DNA from: an uncultured Prochlorococcus sp.
Lineage (GTDB): Bacteria > Cyanobacteriota > Cyanobacteriia > PCC-6307 > Cyanobiaceae
NCBI GenBank assembly: GCA_902519235.1
Contig: CABYJE010000009.1
Span: 1-35,908 of the forward strand
DNA length: 35,908 nucleotides
Direction: 5' to 3'
The notes beneath the pieces are model-generated. The model was given only the letters and a program-made list of their open reading frames with translations, ran no database searches and was not told where the DNA came from. Positions 17,981 through 27,488 of the stretch are shown piece after piece (the stretch's first letter is position 1; every line of letters begins with the position of its first letter). A program made the translations under genes and the position numbers.

Positions 17981-19348
17981 CTAGGAGACAAGAGTCTCTG
18001 GATCATTTTCAATTAGGGAAGCCAAGTCTTTTAAGAATGAAGCTCCATCTGCTCCATAGATCACTCTATGATCAGCTGTAAGATTTACTTGCATTATTTT
18101 TTTAACAGATATTGAGCTATCACTATTAGCAACAACGGTTGGCTTAGAAGATGCTATGGCTAAAATAGCACCGGTACCAGGAGGAAGAATTGCGTCAAAT
18201 CTATCAACTCCAAACATACCAAGGTTAGACAAAGTGAAGGTTCCCGTTGAGTATTCATCAGGTTCTAATTGTTTTGATCTTGATCTTTTTACAAGATCTT
18301 TCCATTTCCTAGATAATTCAAATAAATCAGTACTGCATGGTTCTTTTAATACTGGAGTTATTAGTCCACCATCTTCCATCGCGACAGCAACAGCAATATT
18401 TATATTTTCTGGATAAGAAATTCCATTTTCTGAAAAACTTGAGTTAACTTGAGGATGTTTCTTTAGTGTCTTTGCAACTGCCTTTACAAGTAAAGCAGTC
18501 ATAGTCACTCCATTCTGTTTTACCTTTTTGTAGAAATTATCTAATTTATCTGTGTTGATGGAGTATCCCACCCTAAAACATGGAACATCTAAACTAGATT
18601 CCATATTTTTATTTACCGCTTTTTGAAGAGTATTGAATTGGACTGTTTCTCCAGGATTACCAAAACTATTTCCTGAAATTTCTGGTTTACTTTCAACTCC
18701 CAAATTTGAACCAGTGATACTTACAGGAGAAGCACCTTCCCCTATCCATGGTATAGAAACAGGTTGGCCATTAGCTTTTAAAATATCATCGGCTTGAATC
18801 CTTCCGTGAGGGCCAGATCCATTAACCTTTGCTAAATCAACACCCATTTGAGAGGCTAGTTTTTTAGCCCTTGGAGATGCAATTATCCTTGAAGAAACAT
18901 TACTTGTAGCTGCATTAATTTGGTCGGTATTAAAAGATGGTACTGGCTTTTCACTCTTTAAGACAACTTCTTGTGCTTCTTTTTGAATATTTTCAGTCTG
19001 AACTACTGATTTTTCTTCAGTTTTATTACTTACCAATTCAAGTTGATCAGAACTAGAAACTTCAGGTTGATTTCCTTTATTTTGTTCTTGAACAGAAGCT
19101 ATTTCATCCTCATTTTCTACAATAAGACCAATAGTCTCTCCTACTGGTGCAGTGCTGCCAGCAGGCATTAAAACAGCCGCAAGATATCCATCTTGAAAAG
19201 ATTCAACATCCATATCCGCCTTGTCAGATTCAACAACCAAGACAGATTCACCTCTTTCAACTTTATCTCCTGGATTTTTCAACCATTCCACAATCTTGCC
19301 CTCGGTCATAGTAGAACTCAAGGCAGGCATGAATATTTCGTGAGACAT
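17981..19348 (-). CDS. pdhC: Pyruvate dehydrogenase E2, dihydrolipoamide acetyltransferase
   Basis: A 455-aa E2. The lipoyl domain is at 1-78 with the lipoylated Lys43 in ESDKADM. A flexible Glu/Ser/Asn-rich linker follows, then the E1/E3-binding domain near 155-190 (ASPRAKKLASQMGV and GSGPHGRIQADDI), then the catalytic domain ending in LTADHRVIYGADGA, which holds the active-site His-x3-x2-DG motif. It builds the core of the complex that makes acetyl-CoA. It has its own candidate promoter and a leader with a hairpin. lipB, about 2.7 kb away on the same strand, makes its cofactor. Confidence 0.95.
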   Translation of the reverse strand: MSHEIFMPALSSTMTEGKIVEWLKNPGDKVERGESVLVVESDKADMDVESFQDGYLAAVLMPAGSTAPVGETIGLIVENEDEIASVQEQNKGNQPEVSSSDQLELVSNKTEEKSVVQTENIQKEAQEVVLKSEKPVPSFNTDQINAATSNVSSRIIASPRAKKLASQMGVDLAKVNGSGPHGRIQADDILKANGQPVSIPWIGEGASPVSITGSNLGVESKPEISGNSFGNPGETVQFNTLQKAVNKNMESSLDVPCFRVGYSINTDKLDNFYKKVKQNGVTMTALLVKAVAKTLKKHPQVNSSFSENGISYPENINIAVAVAMEDGGLITPVLKEPCSTDLFELSRKWKDLVKRSRSKQLEPDEYSTGTFTLSNLGMFGVDRFDAILPPGTGAILAIASSKPTVVANSDSSISVKKIMQVNLTADHRVIYGADGASFLKDLASLIENDPETLVS

Positions 19349-19395
19349 AAGAAAATTGTTATTGCATAAGTTTCAAGGGATTTCTACCAAACTTC

Positions 19396-19443
19396 CTAAA
19401 GTTTTTATGATTAAAAACCCTTTAGACTCTTGTTATAATTATA
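19396..19443 (-). promoter_or_regulatory. Candidate pdhC promoter and leader hairpin
   Basis: On the minus strand a TATAAT at 19443-19438 could serve as -10 for pdhC. Just downstream the leader holds a hairpin: CTAAAG, two unpaired G, TTTTTA, loop ATCA, then TAAAAACTTTAG (19425-19396). The -10 lies in the palindrome TATAATTATA, so the direction is ambiguous. The rest of 19349-19565 is AT-rich with no further gene seen. Confidence 0.4.
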
Positions 19444-19565
19444 CGAAATCATGTTCACAGTGGAAACTCTTAAAACTTAAGAAAGTAATAATTTAGATCA
19501 ATTAGAGTTTAAAACTTTTCGAAATTAAGATTTACTTATATTTATCAAAATACTAAATCTTCTCT

Positions 19566-20009
19566 TTAATTATTATCTATAGATTGAATAACTCCATCTT
19601 TAACAGTAATCGAGACTTGCATTTTTTTAATAAGATTGTCACCCACAGTGACGTCACAGAAACTATCCACTTGCCCTTGATCGACAATTTCGTCCATTTT
19701 TAATTCGCGAACTTGACTCTGTTGTTGAAGAAGATTTCTTTTTTGTTCTTCAATTTCATTTCGTTTTGCTGCGACTTGTTGTTGCACCTGACTAACCTGT
19801 TCTTGAACTCTTGGATCTAGAGGATTAACCGATTGGGATCTAATATTATTAACTATTTGCTGCCCCTCCTGCTCAAGTTGAGACAATTGCTGGTCAATGT
19901 TTGAAATTGCTTTGCTTAATTCTTTTTCAGCATCTTCCTTCCAAGTTGGTGTAACTACAGCCTTAATAGCTATGGAGCGCTTTATAGATATAGAGTTTTT
20001 TGTTTCCAT
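19566..20009 (-). CDS. YlqD family coiled-coil protein (147 aa)
   Basis: The N-terminal strand ISIKRSIAIKAVVTPTWKEDAEKELSK-type opening and the Gln/Glu-rich heptads from about residue 25 to 105 match the YlqD family. The middle is a long coiled coil (QLSQLEQEGQQIVNNI, then VQQQVAAKRNEIEEQ). The C-terminal beta part (VTVGDNLIKKMQVSITVKDG) is also typical. The family's function is unknown. It follows the acyl-activating enzyme gene with a 39-base gap on the same strand. Confidence 0.85.
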   Translation of the reverse strand: METKNSISIKRSIAIKAVVTPTWKEDAEKELSKAISNIDQQLSQLEQEGQQIVNNIRSQSVNPLDPRVQEQVSQVQQQVAAKRNEIEEQKRNLLQQQSQVRELKMDEIVDQGQVDSFCDVTVGDNLIKKMQVSITVKDGVIQSIDNN

Positions 20010-20048
20010 AAAAAATTAAATTATCTTATTAAATATATATAGAACAAA

Positions 20049-21992
20049 TCAAATTTTCTTACTAAATTTGTTTTCATACATATTTTTTATTTGTAATGAA
20101 TACTTTTTTTCTATTTCTTTTCTTTTTTGTTTAAGAGTTTGTGTTAACAAACCATTTTCTAATGTAAAGGCATCAACAAAATAACAATCTAATATTTGTT
20201 CTTCTGATCTTGCTCCTAATCGACTTTTAAGCAAATTATTAATTTTTGATTTAAAAAATGTACCAATATTCTTATTAAGGTTTAATGTCGACAGGTCTTC
20301 TTCCAAAAACTTGTTTTTAACCAATTCGACATTAGGCACCACAAGGGCTGTTAAACATTTCTTGTCTTGTCCTACTAGTTGAATCTGATTAATAAATTCA
20401 GAACTAAGAATTTCGGTCTCAAGCGGATTCGGTTCTATATTTTCACCACTTGATAGCACTATTGTATCCTTGGCTCTTCCTGTTATAAAAAGAGAACCAT
20501 TTGGTATTAGGAAACCTAAATCACCAGTATCAAACCAACCATCCTTGGATAAAACATCCTTTGTAGCTAATTCATTATTAAGATAACCTTTCATTACTTG
20601 TGGCCCCTTAACAAGAATTTTCCCGACTTCTCTGAACTTCAGAATCTTTTTTTTATTATCATTTACTATTTTGATTTCAGTAAATGCTAGAGGCTGACCG
20701 GATGATCCTCTAACATTTAATTCTCTTCGCCTACAAGTTAACACTGGACTCGTTTCTGTGAGGCCATATCCAACCAAAACATCTACACCTAAAGATTCAA
20801 AAAAAAGATCCACATGTTCTGGCAATGCACCTCCTCCGTTAATGGGAAATTTCAGTTTTTCTCCGCATAATTGTCTAAGAATATTCGGCCATAAAAAAAT
20901 AGTAGACAATTTATGTAAAGGATATCGGCCAATAACAGAACCAAGTAAGGGGATTTTTGATTTTAAAGTTGTTTGATTGATATCTAAATTTCTTATCTTT
21001 CTTAGACTTCTTTTAAAAAATGAACTATTACTTATCAAAAACTTAATAAGTTTTTGCTTTTTGGAAGGCATTTTTTTCAACGCCTGAAAAAAACCATCAT
21101 GTATTGCCTCCCATAGTCTTGGTACAGTAGCCATGACAACAGGTTTTACCTGTGTAATATCATCTTTCAGAAATTTTGGAATTGTATAGTACTGAGAACA
21201 ACCACATGAAAAAAAGAAGTATTCAGCGCTCCTCTCATATGAATGCCAGATAGGCAACACGCTCAACACAGAGGTCCCGGGTTCTGGATCAGCGATATAG
21301 GCTAAATTGATTATTTGATGTAAAAAATTTGCATGAGTCAAGGGTACGCCTTTAGGTTTCCCTGTTGTCCCAGAAGTATAAAGAATAGTAGCGACGTCAT
21401 CAATTTCTAGATTATCTTTTTTAAGATTATTATTCTGAAGATTTTCTTTATCTACTGAACTTATAAATTTACTCCAACTTATTAAACTTTCAAATTGTTC
21501 ATCTTCTAAATTGATTATAAATTTCAGTCTTTTTTTTAATTCTTCTTTGTTGTTTAACTTTAGCCAAATCTCCTTAGATTGAACTATTAAACCTACTGAA
21601 TTAGAGTGATTAATAATATAATTTAATTCTACTGAAGGCGAATTAATACCTCTTACTGCATTTATAGCTCCTAAACGCATTAAGCCTTGATCAACTACTA
21701 GCCACCTTGGAGAATTTTCAGATATAACAGTAACTACATCACCCTTTACTAAACCATAATTTTTTAAAGAAAAAGAGACTTTTGTTATTAAATCAGCCAG
21801 CTCAGAATAAGAAAATTTTTCTTTGTATTTCCCTCTTAAATCGCAAACAGCTAAAGTATCACCACATTTAAATTTTAATTTTTCCCAAATTTGATCTATA
21901 TGATGAAGGTTCTTGATAAAGTCTCTATTTTTAGCAAATTTATCTTTTTTTGAAAGAGGTTTGGCTGAAGGCCAATATGCTAAATCACCCAT
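20049..21992 (-). CDS. aas: Long-chain acyl-ACP/acyl-CoA synthetase (AMP-binding)
   Basis: A 647-aa member of the acyl-adenylate superfamily. The ATP motif TSGTTGKPKG is at 206-215, followed by SVLPIWHSYERS, YGLTETSPV and GWFDTGDLGF, and the hinge region GRAKDTIVLSSGENIEP. Cyanobacteria of this type usually carry a single such gene, which recycles free fatty acids to acyl-ACP (Aas) rather than feeding beta-oxidation. The sequence alone does not prove the thiol acceptor. It lies between lipB (31-base gap) and ylqD on one strand. Confidence 0.9.
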   Translation of the reverse strand: MGDLAYWPSAKPLSKKDKFAKNRDFIKNLHHIDQIWEKLKFKCGDTLAVCDLRGKYKEKFSYSELADLITKVSFSLKNYGLVKGDVVTVISENSPRWLVVDQGLMRLGAINAVRGINSPSVELNYIINHSNSVGLIVQSKEIWLKLNNKEELKKRLKFIINLEDEQFESLISWSKFISSVDKENLQNNNLKKDNLEIDDVATILYTSGTTGKPKGVPLTHANFLHQIINLAYIADPEPGTSVLSVLPIWHSYERSAEYFFFSCGCSQYYTIPKFLKDDITQVKPVVMATVPRLWEAIHDGFFQALKKMPSKKQKLIKFLISNSSFFKRSLRKIRNLDINQTTLKSKIPLLGSVIGRYPLHKLSTIFLWPNILRQLCGEKLKFPINGGGALPEHVDLFFESLGVDVLVGYGLTETSPVLTCRRRELNVRGSSGQPLAFTEIKIVNDNKKKILKFREVGKILVKGPQVMKGYLNNELATKDVLSKDGWFDTGDLGFLIPNGSLFITGRAKDTIVLSSGENIEPNPLETEILSSEFINQIQLVGQDKKCLTALVVPNVELVKNKFLEEDLSTLNLNKNIGTFFKSKINNLLKSRLGARSEEQILDCYFVDAFTLENGLLTQTLKQKRKEIEKKYSLQIKNMYENKFSKKI

Positions 21993-22023
21993 ATTTATTA
22001 AATTGATTTTGAAATTTTAATTT

Positions 22024-22674
22024 CTATTTTGATACAAAATCAAAATTAAATTCTTCCTGAATGATTTTTTTAACAATTCTCTTGACTTCTTGAATATTTA
22101 AATTTTTATTATAATCAATCATATTTGCCATAAGACAATTTTCTATTCCGCAAGGAACAATTTTATTAAAGTTTTCTAGTTCGCAGTCAATATTGATTGA
22201 AAATCCATTTATCGTGATCCATCTTTTACACCCAATTCCAATTGATGCAACTTTCTTATTTCCTATCCAAACACCAGTAAATCCTTTTCTAGAGTGACAA
22301 TCTATATTAAAAGTTCCAAGGATTTTTATTATAATTTCTTCAATTTTTCTTAAGTACCAATTTAAGTCTTTATTAAAATTTTTCAAATCTAAAACCAAAT
22401 ATGTTACTAATTGTCCTGGCATATGACAAGTTACCTCACCTCCTCTATCAATCTTAAAAACATCATATTTATCATCATTCAGAGAAAACAGTAAATTATT
22501 GTAATTAGATCCTCTACCCAATGTATAACATAGTTGATGCTCCCCTATCCAAATAAAATCAGGATTAGATTTATTTAAAATCAATGCCTCTTGATATTCT
22601 TTTTGTAATTTATAAACATCATTGAAAAAAGAAATTTTATCAGGTTGTTTAATTATTGCTGTTCTATTAACCAT
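22024..22674 (-). CDS. lipB: Octanoyl-[ACP]:protein N-octanoyltransferase LipB
   Basis: A 216-aa enzyme that moves the octanoyl group from ACP to lipoyl domains, the first step of lipoate synthesis. The signature [11 protein letters not shown] lies near 79-89; it is a slightly altered form of GGxVTYHGPGQ. The catalytic Lys is in KKVASIG, and the catalytic Cys is in VPCGI. Its targets include the pyruvate dehydrogenase E2 encoded nearby and the glycine-cleavage H protein. It diverges from hpf/lrtA across only 44 bases. Confidence 0.95.
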   Translation of the reverse strand: MVNRTAIIKQPDKISFFNDVYKLQKEYQEALILNKSNPDFIWIGEHQLCYTLGRGSNYNNLLFSLNDDKYDVFKIDRGGEVTCHMPGQLVTYLVLDLKNFNKDLNWYLRKIEEIIIKILGTFNIDCHSRKGFTGVWIGNKKVASIGIGCKRWITINGFSINIDCELENFNKIVPCGIENCLMANMIDYNKNLNIQEVKRIVKKIIQEEFNFDFVSK

Positions 22675-22718
22675 ATTTAAGTAGATTTAGAAAGTAAGTA
22701 AATATTTTTAGATTTGTT

Positions 22719-23303
22719 ATGAAAATTTTAATCCATGGAAAGAATCTTGAGCTCACTGGAGCATTAAAAGAATATACTGAGGCAAAGATAGAAAAAGCAA
22801 CTCATCATTATAAAGATATCGTTAAAGAAGCAGACATACACCTTTCAATAGAAAAGAACCCAAGAGTCTCGTTCCAAACTGCAGAAGTTACTATTTTTGC
22901 AAATGGCACCGTAATTAGAGCTGAGGAAAAAACTGAAAATTTATATTCAAGCATCGATTTAGTTTCAAATAAGCTTTGTAGAAAATTGCGTAAATACAAA
23001 GAAAGAAACAATAAAACAACTCATAACAATCAATTTAAAAATAAAGAGTCTTTACTAATTGAAAGTATGGAATCAAGATTTTTAGATAAAGCTTTACTTA
23101 AGGAAGGAATGGAAGCAAGTCTGCCTGAGCCATCTATAAAAAATAAATACTTTGAAATGACTCCAATTTCATCAGATGAAGCAAGAAAACAATTAGATCT
23201 AATTGATCATGATTTTTATGTTTTTAGAAATAAGAAAAATAATCAACTTCAAGTTATATATAAAAGGAATCATGGAGGTTATGGACTGATTCAATCTAAA
23301 TAA
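22719..23303 (+). CDS. hpf: Long-form ribosome hibernation promoting factor (LrtA/HPF)
   Basis: A 194-aa protein with an N-terminal HPF domain (1-105: KILIHGKNLELTGALKEY, then RKLRKYKER) and a C-terminal dimerisation domain from about 145 (MTPISSDEARKQLDLIDHDF, then VIYKRNHGGYGLI). The long form pairs 70S ribosomes into inactive 100S dimers. The cyanobacterial version is the light-repressed LrtA, so its message is expected to rise in the dark; no element for this is obvious in the 44-base upstream gap. deoC-like follows 7 bases later. Confidence 0.95.
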   Translation: MKILIHGKNLELTGALKEYTEAKIEKATHHYKDIVKEADIHLSIEKNPRVSFQTAEVTIFANGTVIRAEEKTENLYSSIDLVSNKLCRKLRKYKERNNKTTHNNQFKNKESLLIESMESRFLDKALLKEGMEASLPEPSIKNKYFEMTPISSDEARKQLDLIDHDFYVFRNKKNNQLQVIYKRNHGGYGLIQSK

Positions 23304-23310
23304 CTTTTAA

Positions 23311-23970
23311 ATGCCCAATATTGATTATGAATTAAACAAGAAAATTCACGCGATTATTATTAATCCCTATCTAACCTGGGAAGATTTCCTTGTGAATTGC
23401 GATTTAATAAAAAAATACAATATCAAGAATATTTCTACTTCACTTAATTATTTGGATGATTTTAAAAAACTTTTGGGTAATTACAGCCCGAATATAAACG
23501 CACTCATTTCTTACCCTTTAGCAGATTTACCAGTTTCATTTATTGAAGAATTAGTTTGTTTTGCAAAAGATAAGGGTGCAACAGGAATTGAATATATCCC
23601 AAACTTTATTAATTTATCCAAAAGTAACTTAGAAACTTTCGCTGCTGAAATTGAGCAAGTGAAGTTATCTGGATTACCAGTTTCAATAATCATAAATAAA
23701 TCAAAACTACAAAAAGAAGTTTTGTACAATGCGATAGAAATATCTTTGGAATTAGGAATAAAAAATTTTCAATTCGGGGACGGGTTTGGGCCTCCTATTA
23801 CATCAAATGATGTATCGGAAATACGAAAAATAACAGGCTCCCAAAATCAAATCAAAGTAGTAGGTGGTATAAAAAAGCTGAAACAAGTTATTGATTTGTT
23901 TGATAATGGAATTAGTTGCGTGGGAACTTCTAATTTTTGTGAAATTTTTCAAGAAGTAAAGTTTATTTAA
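23311..23970 (+). CDS. deoC: DeoC-fold protein, probably lacking aldolase chemistry
   Basis: A 219-aa TIM-barrel protein of the deoxyribose-phosphate aldolase family, judged by SYPLADLP (68-74), the KDKGATGIEYIPN strand (87-98), NFQFGDGFGPP (152-162), IKVVGGIK (181-188) and the GTSNF phosphate loop (205-209). Aligned by these landmarks, the Schiff-base lysine of the canonical VKTSTGF motif is replaced by Gln154, and the catalytic Asp of the EID motif by Glu94. The second lysine (Lys182) and the phosphate site remain. Sugar-phosphate binding without normal aldolase turnover is the likely outcome. The stop codon abuts the recO ATG directly. Confidence 0.8.
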   Translation: MPNIDYELNKKIHAIIINPYLTWEDFLVNCDLIKKYNIKNISTSLNYLDDFKKLLGNYSPNINALISYPLADLPVSFIEELVCFAKDKGATGIEYIPNFINLSKSNLETFAAEIEQVKLSGLPVSIIINKSKLQKEVLYNAIEISLELGIKNFQFGDGFGPPITSNDVSEIRKITGSQNQIKVVGGIKKLKQVIDLFDNGISCVGTSNFCEIFQEVKFI

Positions 23971-24756
23971 ATGTCCGGTTCTGGTGAGTGCAGACTAGAA
24001 GGTCTCTGTATTAAAGCTTCTCCACTAGGCGAGAATGATAGATTAATAACTATTCTTACTGATGAGCAAGGGATTGTTCGATTAGCGGTACCTGGTGCGA
24101 GGCGTCCTAAAAGTAGTCTTGCCGCAGCTGCTCCATTAACGTATTTAAGTCTGCAGATTTTTGGAAAAAGAAATCTTAAATCTGTACGTCAAATTAAAAT
24201 ATTAAAAAGCTATTCTGGTCTAGGGAAAAATATTGAATGTCTTGCAGCCGCGCAAGCAATAACTGAATTAACTTTTTTATTAATAGGTAATAATGACAAG
24301 CAACAAAACTATTTATCTTGTGTTCTTGCACATTTAGATAGGATTTACTTGTATGAAGAATCTAAAGAAAAAGATATTAAAATGCTCTCAATGAGTATTC
24401 AATCTTTAATCCATCTTTTAGCTATAGGAGGTATAAATTTACCAATTCATCATTGCTGCAAAACTGGAGATCCTATTATTCCGCCTTTAGGAAATTGGGA
24501 ATGGAGTTGTTATTATTTGCCAAGTGAAGGGTTTTCATCCATGGAAGATCCTCAAAGTAATCTAAAAATAAATGCATCTGAAGTTGCTCTATTACAGAGA
24601 CTTCTTTTCCCCGAATTACCAATAAAATCTAATGGAGAGTTATTGGGACCTAAAAAAGTTTGGCTTAAAATATTATTTATTATTGAAACTTGGATCTCTA
24701 CTCAACTAGAGAAAGATTTATCTTCACTAAAAATGTTGAGAGAAATATATAGTTAG
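23971..24756 (+). CDS. recO: DNA repair protein RecO
   Basis: A 261-aa protein with the N-terminal OB fold (LEGLCIKASPLGENDRLITIL, then GARRPKSSLAAAAPLTYL) and a helical C-terminal domain with HHCCKTGDPI around residues 157-166. RecO helps load RecA on SSB-coated gaps with RecF/RecR. Its ATG begins immediately after the deoC-like stop, and it is the third gene of the hpf-deoC-recO run. It is of normal family length. Confidence 0.93.
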   Translation: MSGSGECRLEGLCIKASPLGENDRLITILTDEQGIVRLAVPGARRPKSSLAAAAPLTYLSLQIFGKRNLKSVRQIKILKSYSGLGKNIECLAAAQAITELTFLLIGNNDKQQNYLSCVLAHLDRIYLYEESKEKDIKMLSMSIQSLIHLLAIGGINLPIHHCCKTGDPIIPPLGNWEWSCYYLPSEGFSSMEDPQSNLKINASEVALLQRLLFPELPIKSNGELLGPKKVWLKILFIIETWISTQLEKDLSSLKMLREIYS

Positions 24757-24839
24757 CATTTTCTTGAACCATTAACAATTAAAAATTATGATCTTGGGGC
24801 GTCTGACTGTTAACTTAATAAGTAGTTCATTAAATTAAA

Positions 24840-26006
24840 GTGGTTCATATTGCCTGGTTGGGTAAGAAATCTCCTTTTTGTGGGAACGTAACATATGGCA
24901 ATTCAACAACTGAGGAATTAAAAGCCAGAGGGCATAAAATTAGTTTTATTCATTTCGATAATCCCTCTAGTTCAAATTCATCAACACCGTTATTTCTGGC
25001 AAATGATCCTGAAGTAAGTCTCCCGTATTTAATTAAGTCCCAGGTTTATACAATACCCTCCCCAAGAGCAGAAAAAGAGCTGAGGGCTTCATTGGAAAGA
25101 TTAAAACCCGATATTGTTCACGCTAGTCTAACTTTATCTCCATTAGACTTTAGGCTTCCAGAACTTTGTAATGAAATTAATGTTCCTCTTATAGGAACTT
25201 TTCACCCACCATTTGATTCTAAAAATAGAAATTTAACTGCAAGCACTCAACAATTAACTTATCAACTTTATGCTCCCTCTCTTTCAAAGTTCGATAAAAT
25301 AATCGTTTTTTCTGAACCTCAAAAAAATGTTCTTAAAAAATTAGGTGTGCCAAAAGAAAAACAAATAATAATTCCAAATGGAGTTGATGAAAATATTTGG
25401 AAACCAATTTGTGAAAAAAACAAAAAATATGATCAGGTAAAAAACAAACTAGGCAATGAAAGAATCTTTTTATATATGGGAAGGATTGCCAGTGAAAAAA
25501 ATATCGAAGCACTTTTGCGTTCTTGGCGCCAAACAAAAAACAAAAATTGCAAATTACTCATTGTTGGAGATGGACCAATGAAGCCTACACTTGAAAATAG
25601 TTTTTCTAACTTGAGTAAAGAAAAATTAATTTGGTGGGGTGCCGAATTAGATTTGGAAACTAGAGTAGCGATAATGCAAATAGCAGAAGTTTTTTTCTTA
25701 CCAAGCTTAGTTGAGGGGTTGTCATTATCACTTTTAGAGGCAATGTCTACTGGCACTGCATGTGTAGCCACAGATGCAGGAGCTGATGGTGAAGTTTTAG
25801 ATGACGGGGCAGGAATAGTAATTTCAACCGATAATGTTGCCACACAACTAAAAACTATAATCCCTATCCTGATAGAACATCCTTCATTTACAAAAAATCT
25901 TGGGGAAAAAGCTAGAGAAAGAGTAATTGAAAGATATACTATTACCAAAAATATAAATTCTCTTGAGAAAGTTTATATTAATTTAAAAGATAATTTCAAA
26001 AACTAA
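24840..26006 (+). CDS. GT4-family glycosyltransferase
   Basis: A 388-aa GT-B enzyme starting with GTG (VHIAWLGKKSPFCGN). The N-terminal Rossmann half has GNVTYGNSTTEELKARGH, and the C-terminal half has FLYMGRIASEKNIEALL, LLIVGDGP, and the nucleotide-sugar motif SLVEGLSLSLLEAMSTG with the paired glutamates of GT4 retaining enzymes. The acceptor is unknown; lipid or polysaccharide glycosylation is plausible. An 83-base gap separates it from recO, so it may have its own promoter. Its 3' end overlaps convergent proC by 4 bases. Confidence 0.88.
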   Translation: MVHIAWLGKKSPFCGNVTYGNSTTEELKARGHKISFIHFDNPSSSNSSTPLFLANDPEVSLPYLIKSQVYTIPSPRAEKELRASLERLKPDIVHASLTLSPLDFRLPELCNEINVPLIGTFHPPFDSKNRNLTASTQQLTYQLYAPSLSKFDKIIVFSEPQKNVLKKLGVPKEKQIIIPNGVDENIWKPICEKNKKYDQVKNKLGNERIFLYMGRIASEKNIEALLRSWRQTKNKNCKLLIVGDGPMKPTLENSFSNLSKEKLIWWGAELDLETRVAIMQIAEVFFLPSLVEGLSLSLLEAMSTGTACVATDAGADGEVLDDGAGIVISTDNVATQLKTIIPILIEHPSFTKNLGEKARERVIERYTITKNINSLEKVYINLKDNFKN

Positions 26007-26815
26007 CTAAACTCTTTACTTCGATTACTAGCTGAAACTACTGATTCAATTAATGCTGATCTTACACTCTTTTTTTCTAAAACCCGTAAGGCAGAAATAG
26101 TTGTTCCCCCAGGAGAGGTTACTAAATTTTTAAGCTCTGAAGTAGTAAGTTTATTTTCTTTTATCAAACTGATAGTCCCTTGTATCATCTCCATTACAAG
26201 TTCTTCTGACAGAATTTTTGGTAGTCCACCGCTCAACCCGCCATCACTTAATGATTCTATAATTAAAGCAACAATTGCAGGCCCCGATGAAGTTAACGCT
26301 AAAAATATATCAAGATAATCTTCAGAAAATTCGTAAATCTTACTAGTATTTTCAAACAATTTTTTGGTAAAAATTTCCTGATCTTTTGAAACTTTTTCAC
26401 CCCAAGCAATTCCAGTTAAACCCTTTCCAACAGTTATTGGAATATTAGTAACAACTCTCACACATTTATGATTAGGAAATTTTTGAGTAAGTCTATTTAT
26501 CGACACCCCTGCAAGAATTGATACTAATAAATTATTCTTGTCTTTTAAATTATCGCCTTCATTTATATCTTGAAGATGTTGAGGTTTAATCGAAAGGAGT
26601 TTAAATTGACAATCCCAAATTATTTTTGACTCTTTGGAGCCTGATTGATAAACGTTAATATTATGTTTATAATTTTTCTTTATTTTTTCTAAACTTTTTT
26701 TTGAATTTACAACACAATAAACATTCTCAGGTTGTATTAATTTCTTATCTAAAAGAGGAGTTATTATAGCATTTGCAATATTTCCAAAACCAATAATCGC
26801 AATTTTATCAGTCAC
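26003..26815 (-). CDS. proC: Pyrroline-5-carboxylate reductase
   Basis: A 270-aa NAD(P)H enzyme for the last step of proline synthesis. The Rossmann motif is IGFGNIANAI (8-17). The C-terminal dimer domain carries LTSSGPAIVALIIESLSDGG and the signature VTSPGGTTISALRVLE. It lies directly after sepF with a 7-base gap, the usual cyanobacterial order pipX-pipY-sepF-proC. Confidence 0.96.
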   Translation of the reverse strand: MTDKIAIIGFGNIANAIITPLLDKKLIQPENVYCVVNSKKSLEKIKKNYKHNINVYQSGSKESKIIWDCQFKLLSIKPQHLQDINEGDNLKDKNNLLVSILAGVSINRLTQKFPNHKCVRVVTNIPITVGKGLTGIAWGEKVSKDQEIFTKKLFENTSKIYEFSEDYLDIFLALTSSGPAIVALIIESLSDGGLSGGLPKILSEELVMEMIQGTISLIKENKLTTSELKNLVTSPGGTTISALRVLEKKSVRSALIESVVSASNRSKEFS

Positions 26816-26822
26816 AGATTAA

Positions 26823-27398
26823 TCATGAAAAAGCACTTAATTTAGAATTACCCCATGCTGGTTCAGGAGCAGTGTTGTTTCCCAAATTATATTGTGGTGT
26901 ATTACTAGTAGGCACATTTGAAGGAGAAGCTTCTTCAGGAGAAGAGCTTGTTACATTAACACAACTTGGAGCAAAAAGAAAAATACTTTCACCTACTCTC
27001 TCTTGATGTCCATCGATTGCATATGTTCCCCCAGCTACAAAATCGACAGCTCTTTGAGCCTGATCGGGATCCATCATAGTTAAATTAAGAATTACAGTTT
27101 TTCTTTCTCTTAATGCTTGTATAGCTTGAGGCATCTCATCGAAACTTCTTGGTTCCATTAAGCTTACTTCTGAAGATGAATTAGAGATCCCAGGCATTCC
27201 AACTACTTTTGATGATCTGTTATTGTTCATAAAATCGAACGGATTTGAATTTGCAAGGGCATTTGAATTTCTCTGATTTTGTTTAAAATCATTAATATCA
27301 TTTAACTCATCCTCTGAGGCATAATCCAAATCATCAAAATCATCATCGAGATACTCATCCCCTGCAACAACAGCTTTTAATCTAGAAATAATTGACAC
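26823..27398 (-). CDS. sepF: Cell division protein SepF
   Basis: A 191-aa protein with an N-terminal amphipathic helix ([13 protein letters not shown]), an acidic Asp/Glu linker (20-45), and the SepF/DUF552 core near 85-150 ([19 protein letters not shown], then [15 protein letters not shown]). SepF anchors and aligns FtsZ filaments at the membrane. It is preceded by 149 bases without a gene, which hold repeated 7-8-mers, so it probably has its own promoter, with proC following on the same message. Confidence 0.95.
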   Translation of the reverse strand: MSIISRLKAVVAGDEYLDDDFDDLDYASEDELNDINDFKQNQRNSNALANSNPFDFMNNNRSSKVVGMPGISNSSSEVSLMEPRSFDEMPQAIQALRERKTVILNLTMMDPDQAQRAVDFVAGGTYAIDGHQERVGESIFLFAPSCVNVTSSSPEEASPSNVPTSNTPQYNLGNNTAPEPAWGNSKLSAFS

Positions 27399-27430
27399 CT
27401 TTTAAATCCTCTTAAAATTGATTAATAAGG

Positions 27431-27488
27431 TTTAAGTACCTTAAGTAATAGATTCATTTTTAAAATGAAAAGACTACCTATACTTAAA
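27431..27488 (-). repeat. TTTAAGTA repeats and a small palindrome upstream of sepF
   Basis: TTTAAGTA at 27431-27438, TTAAGTA at 27441-27447, and the inverted TACTTAAA at 27481-27488 flank a near-perfect palindrome, TTCATTTT-T-AAAATGAA (27453-27469). All lie 33-90 bases before the sepF start. They could be a regulator site, but A/T-rich short repeats are expected by chance here. Confidence 0.35.

Noticed and set aside
25433-25948. 171-aa open frame antisense to the GT4 gene
   Set aside because: It shows no domain or plausible start and lies wholly inside a clear glycosyltransferase gene.
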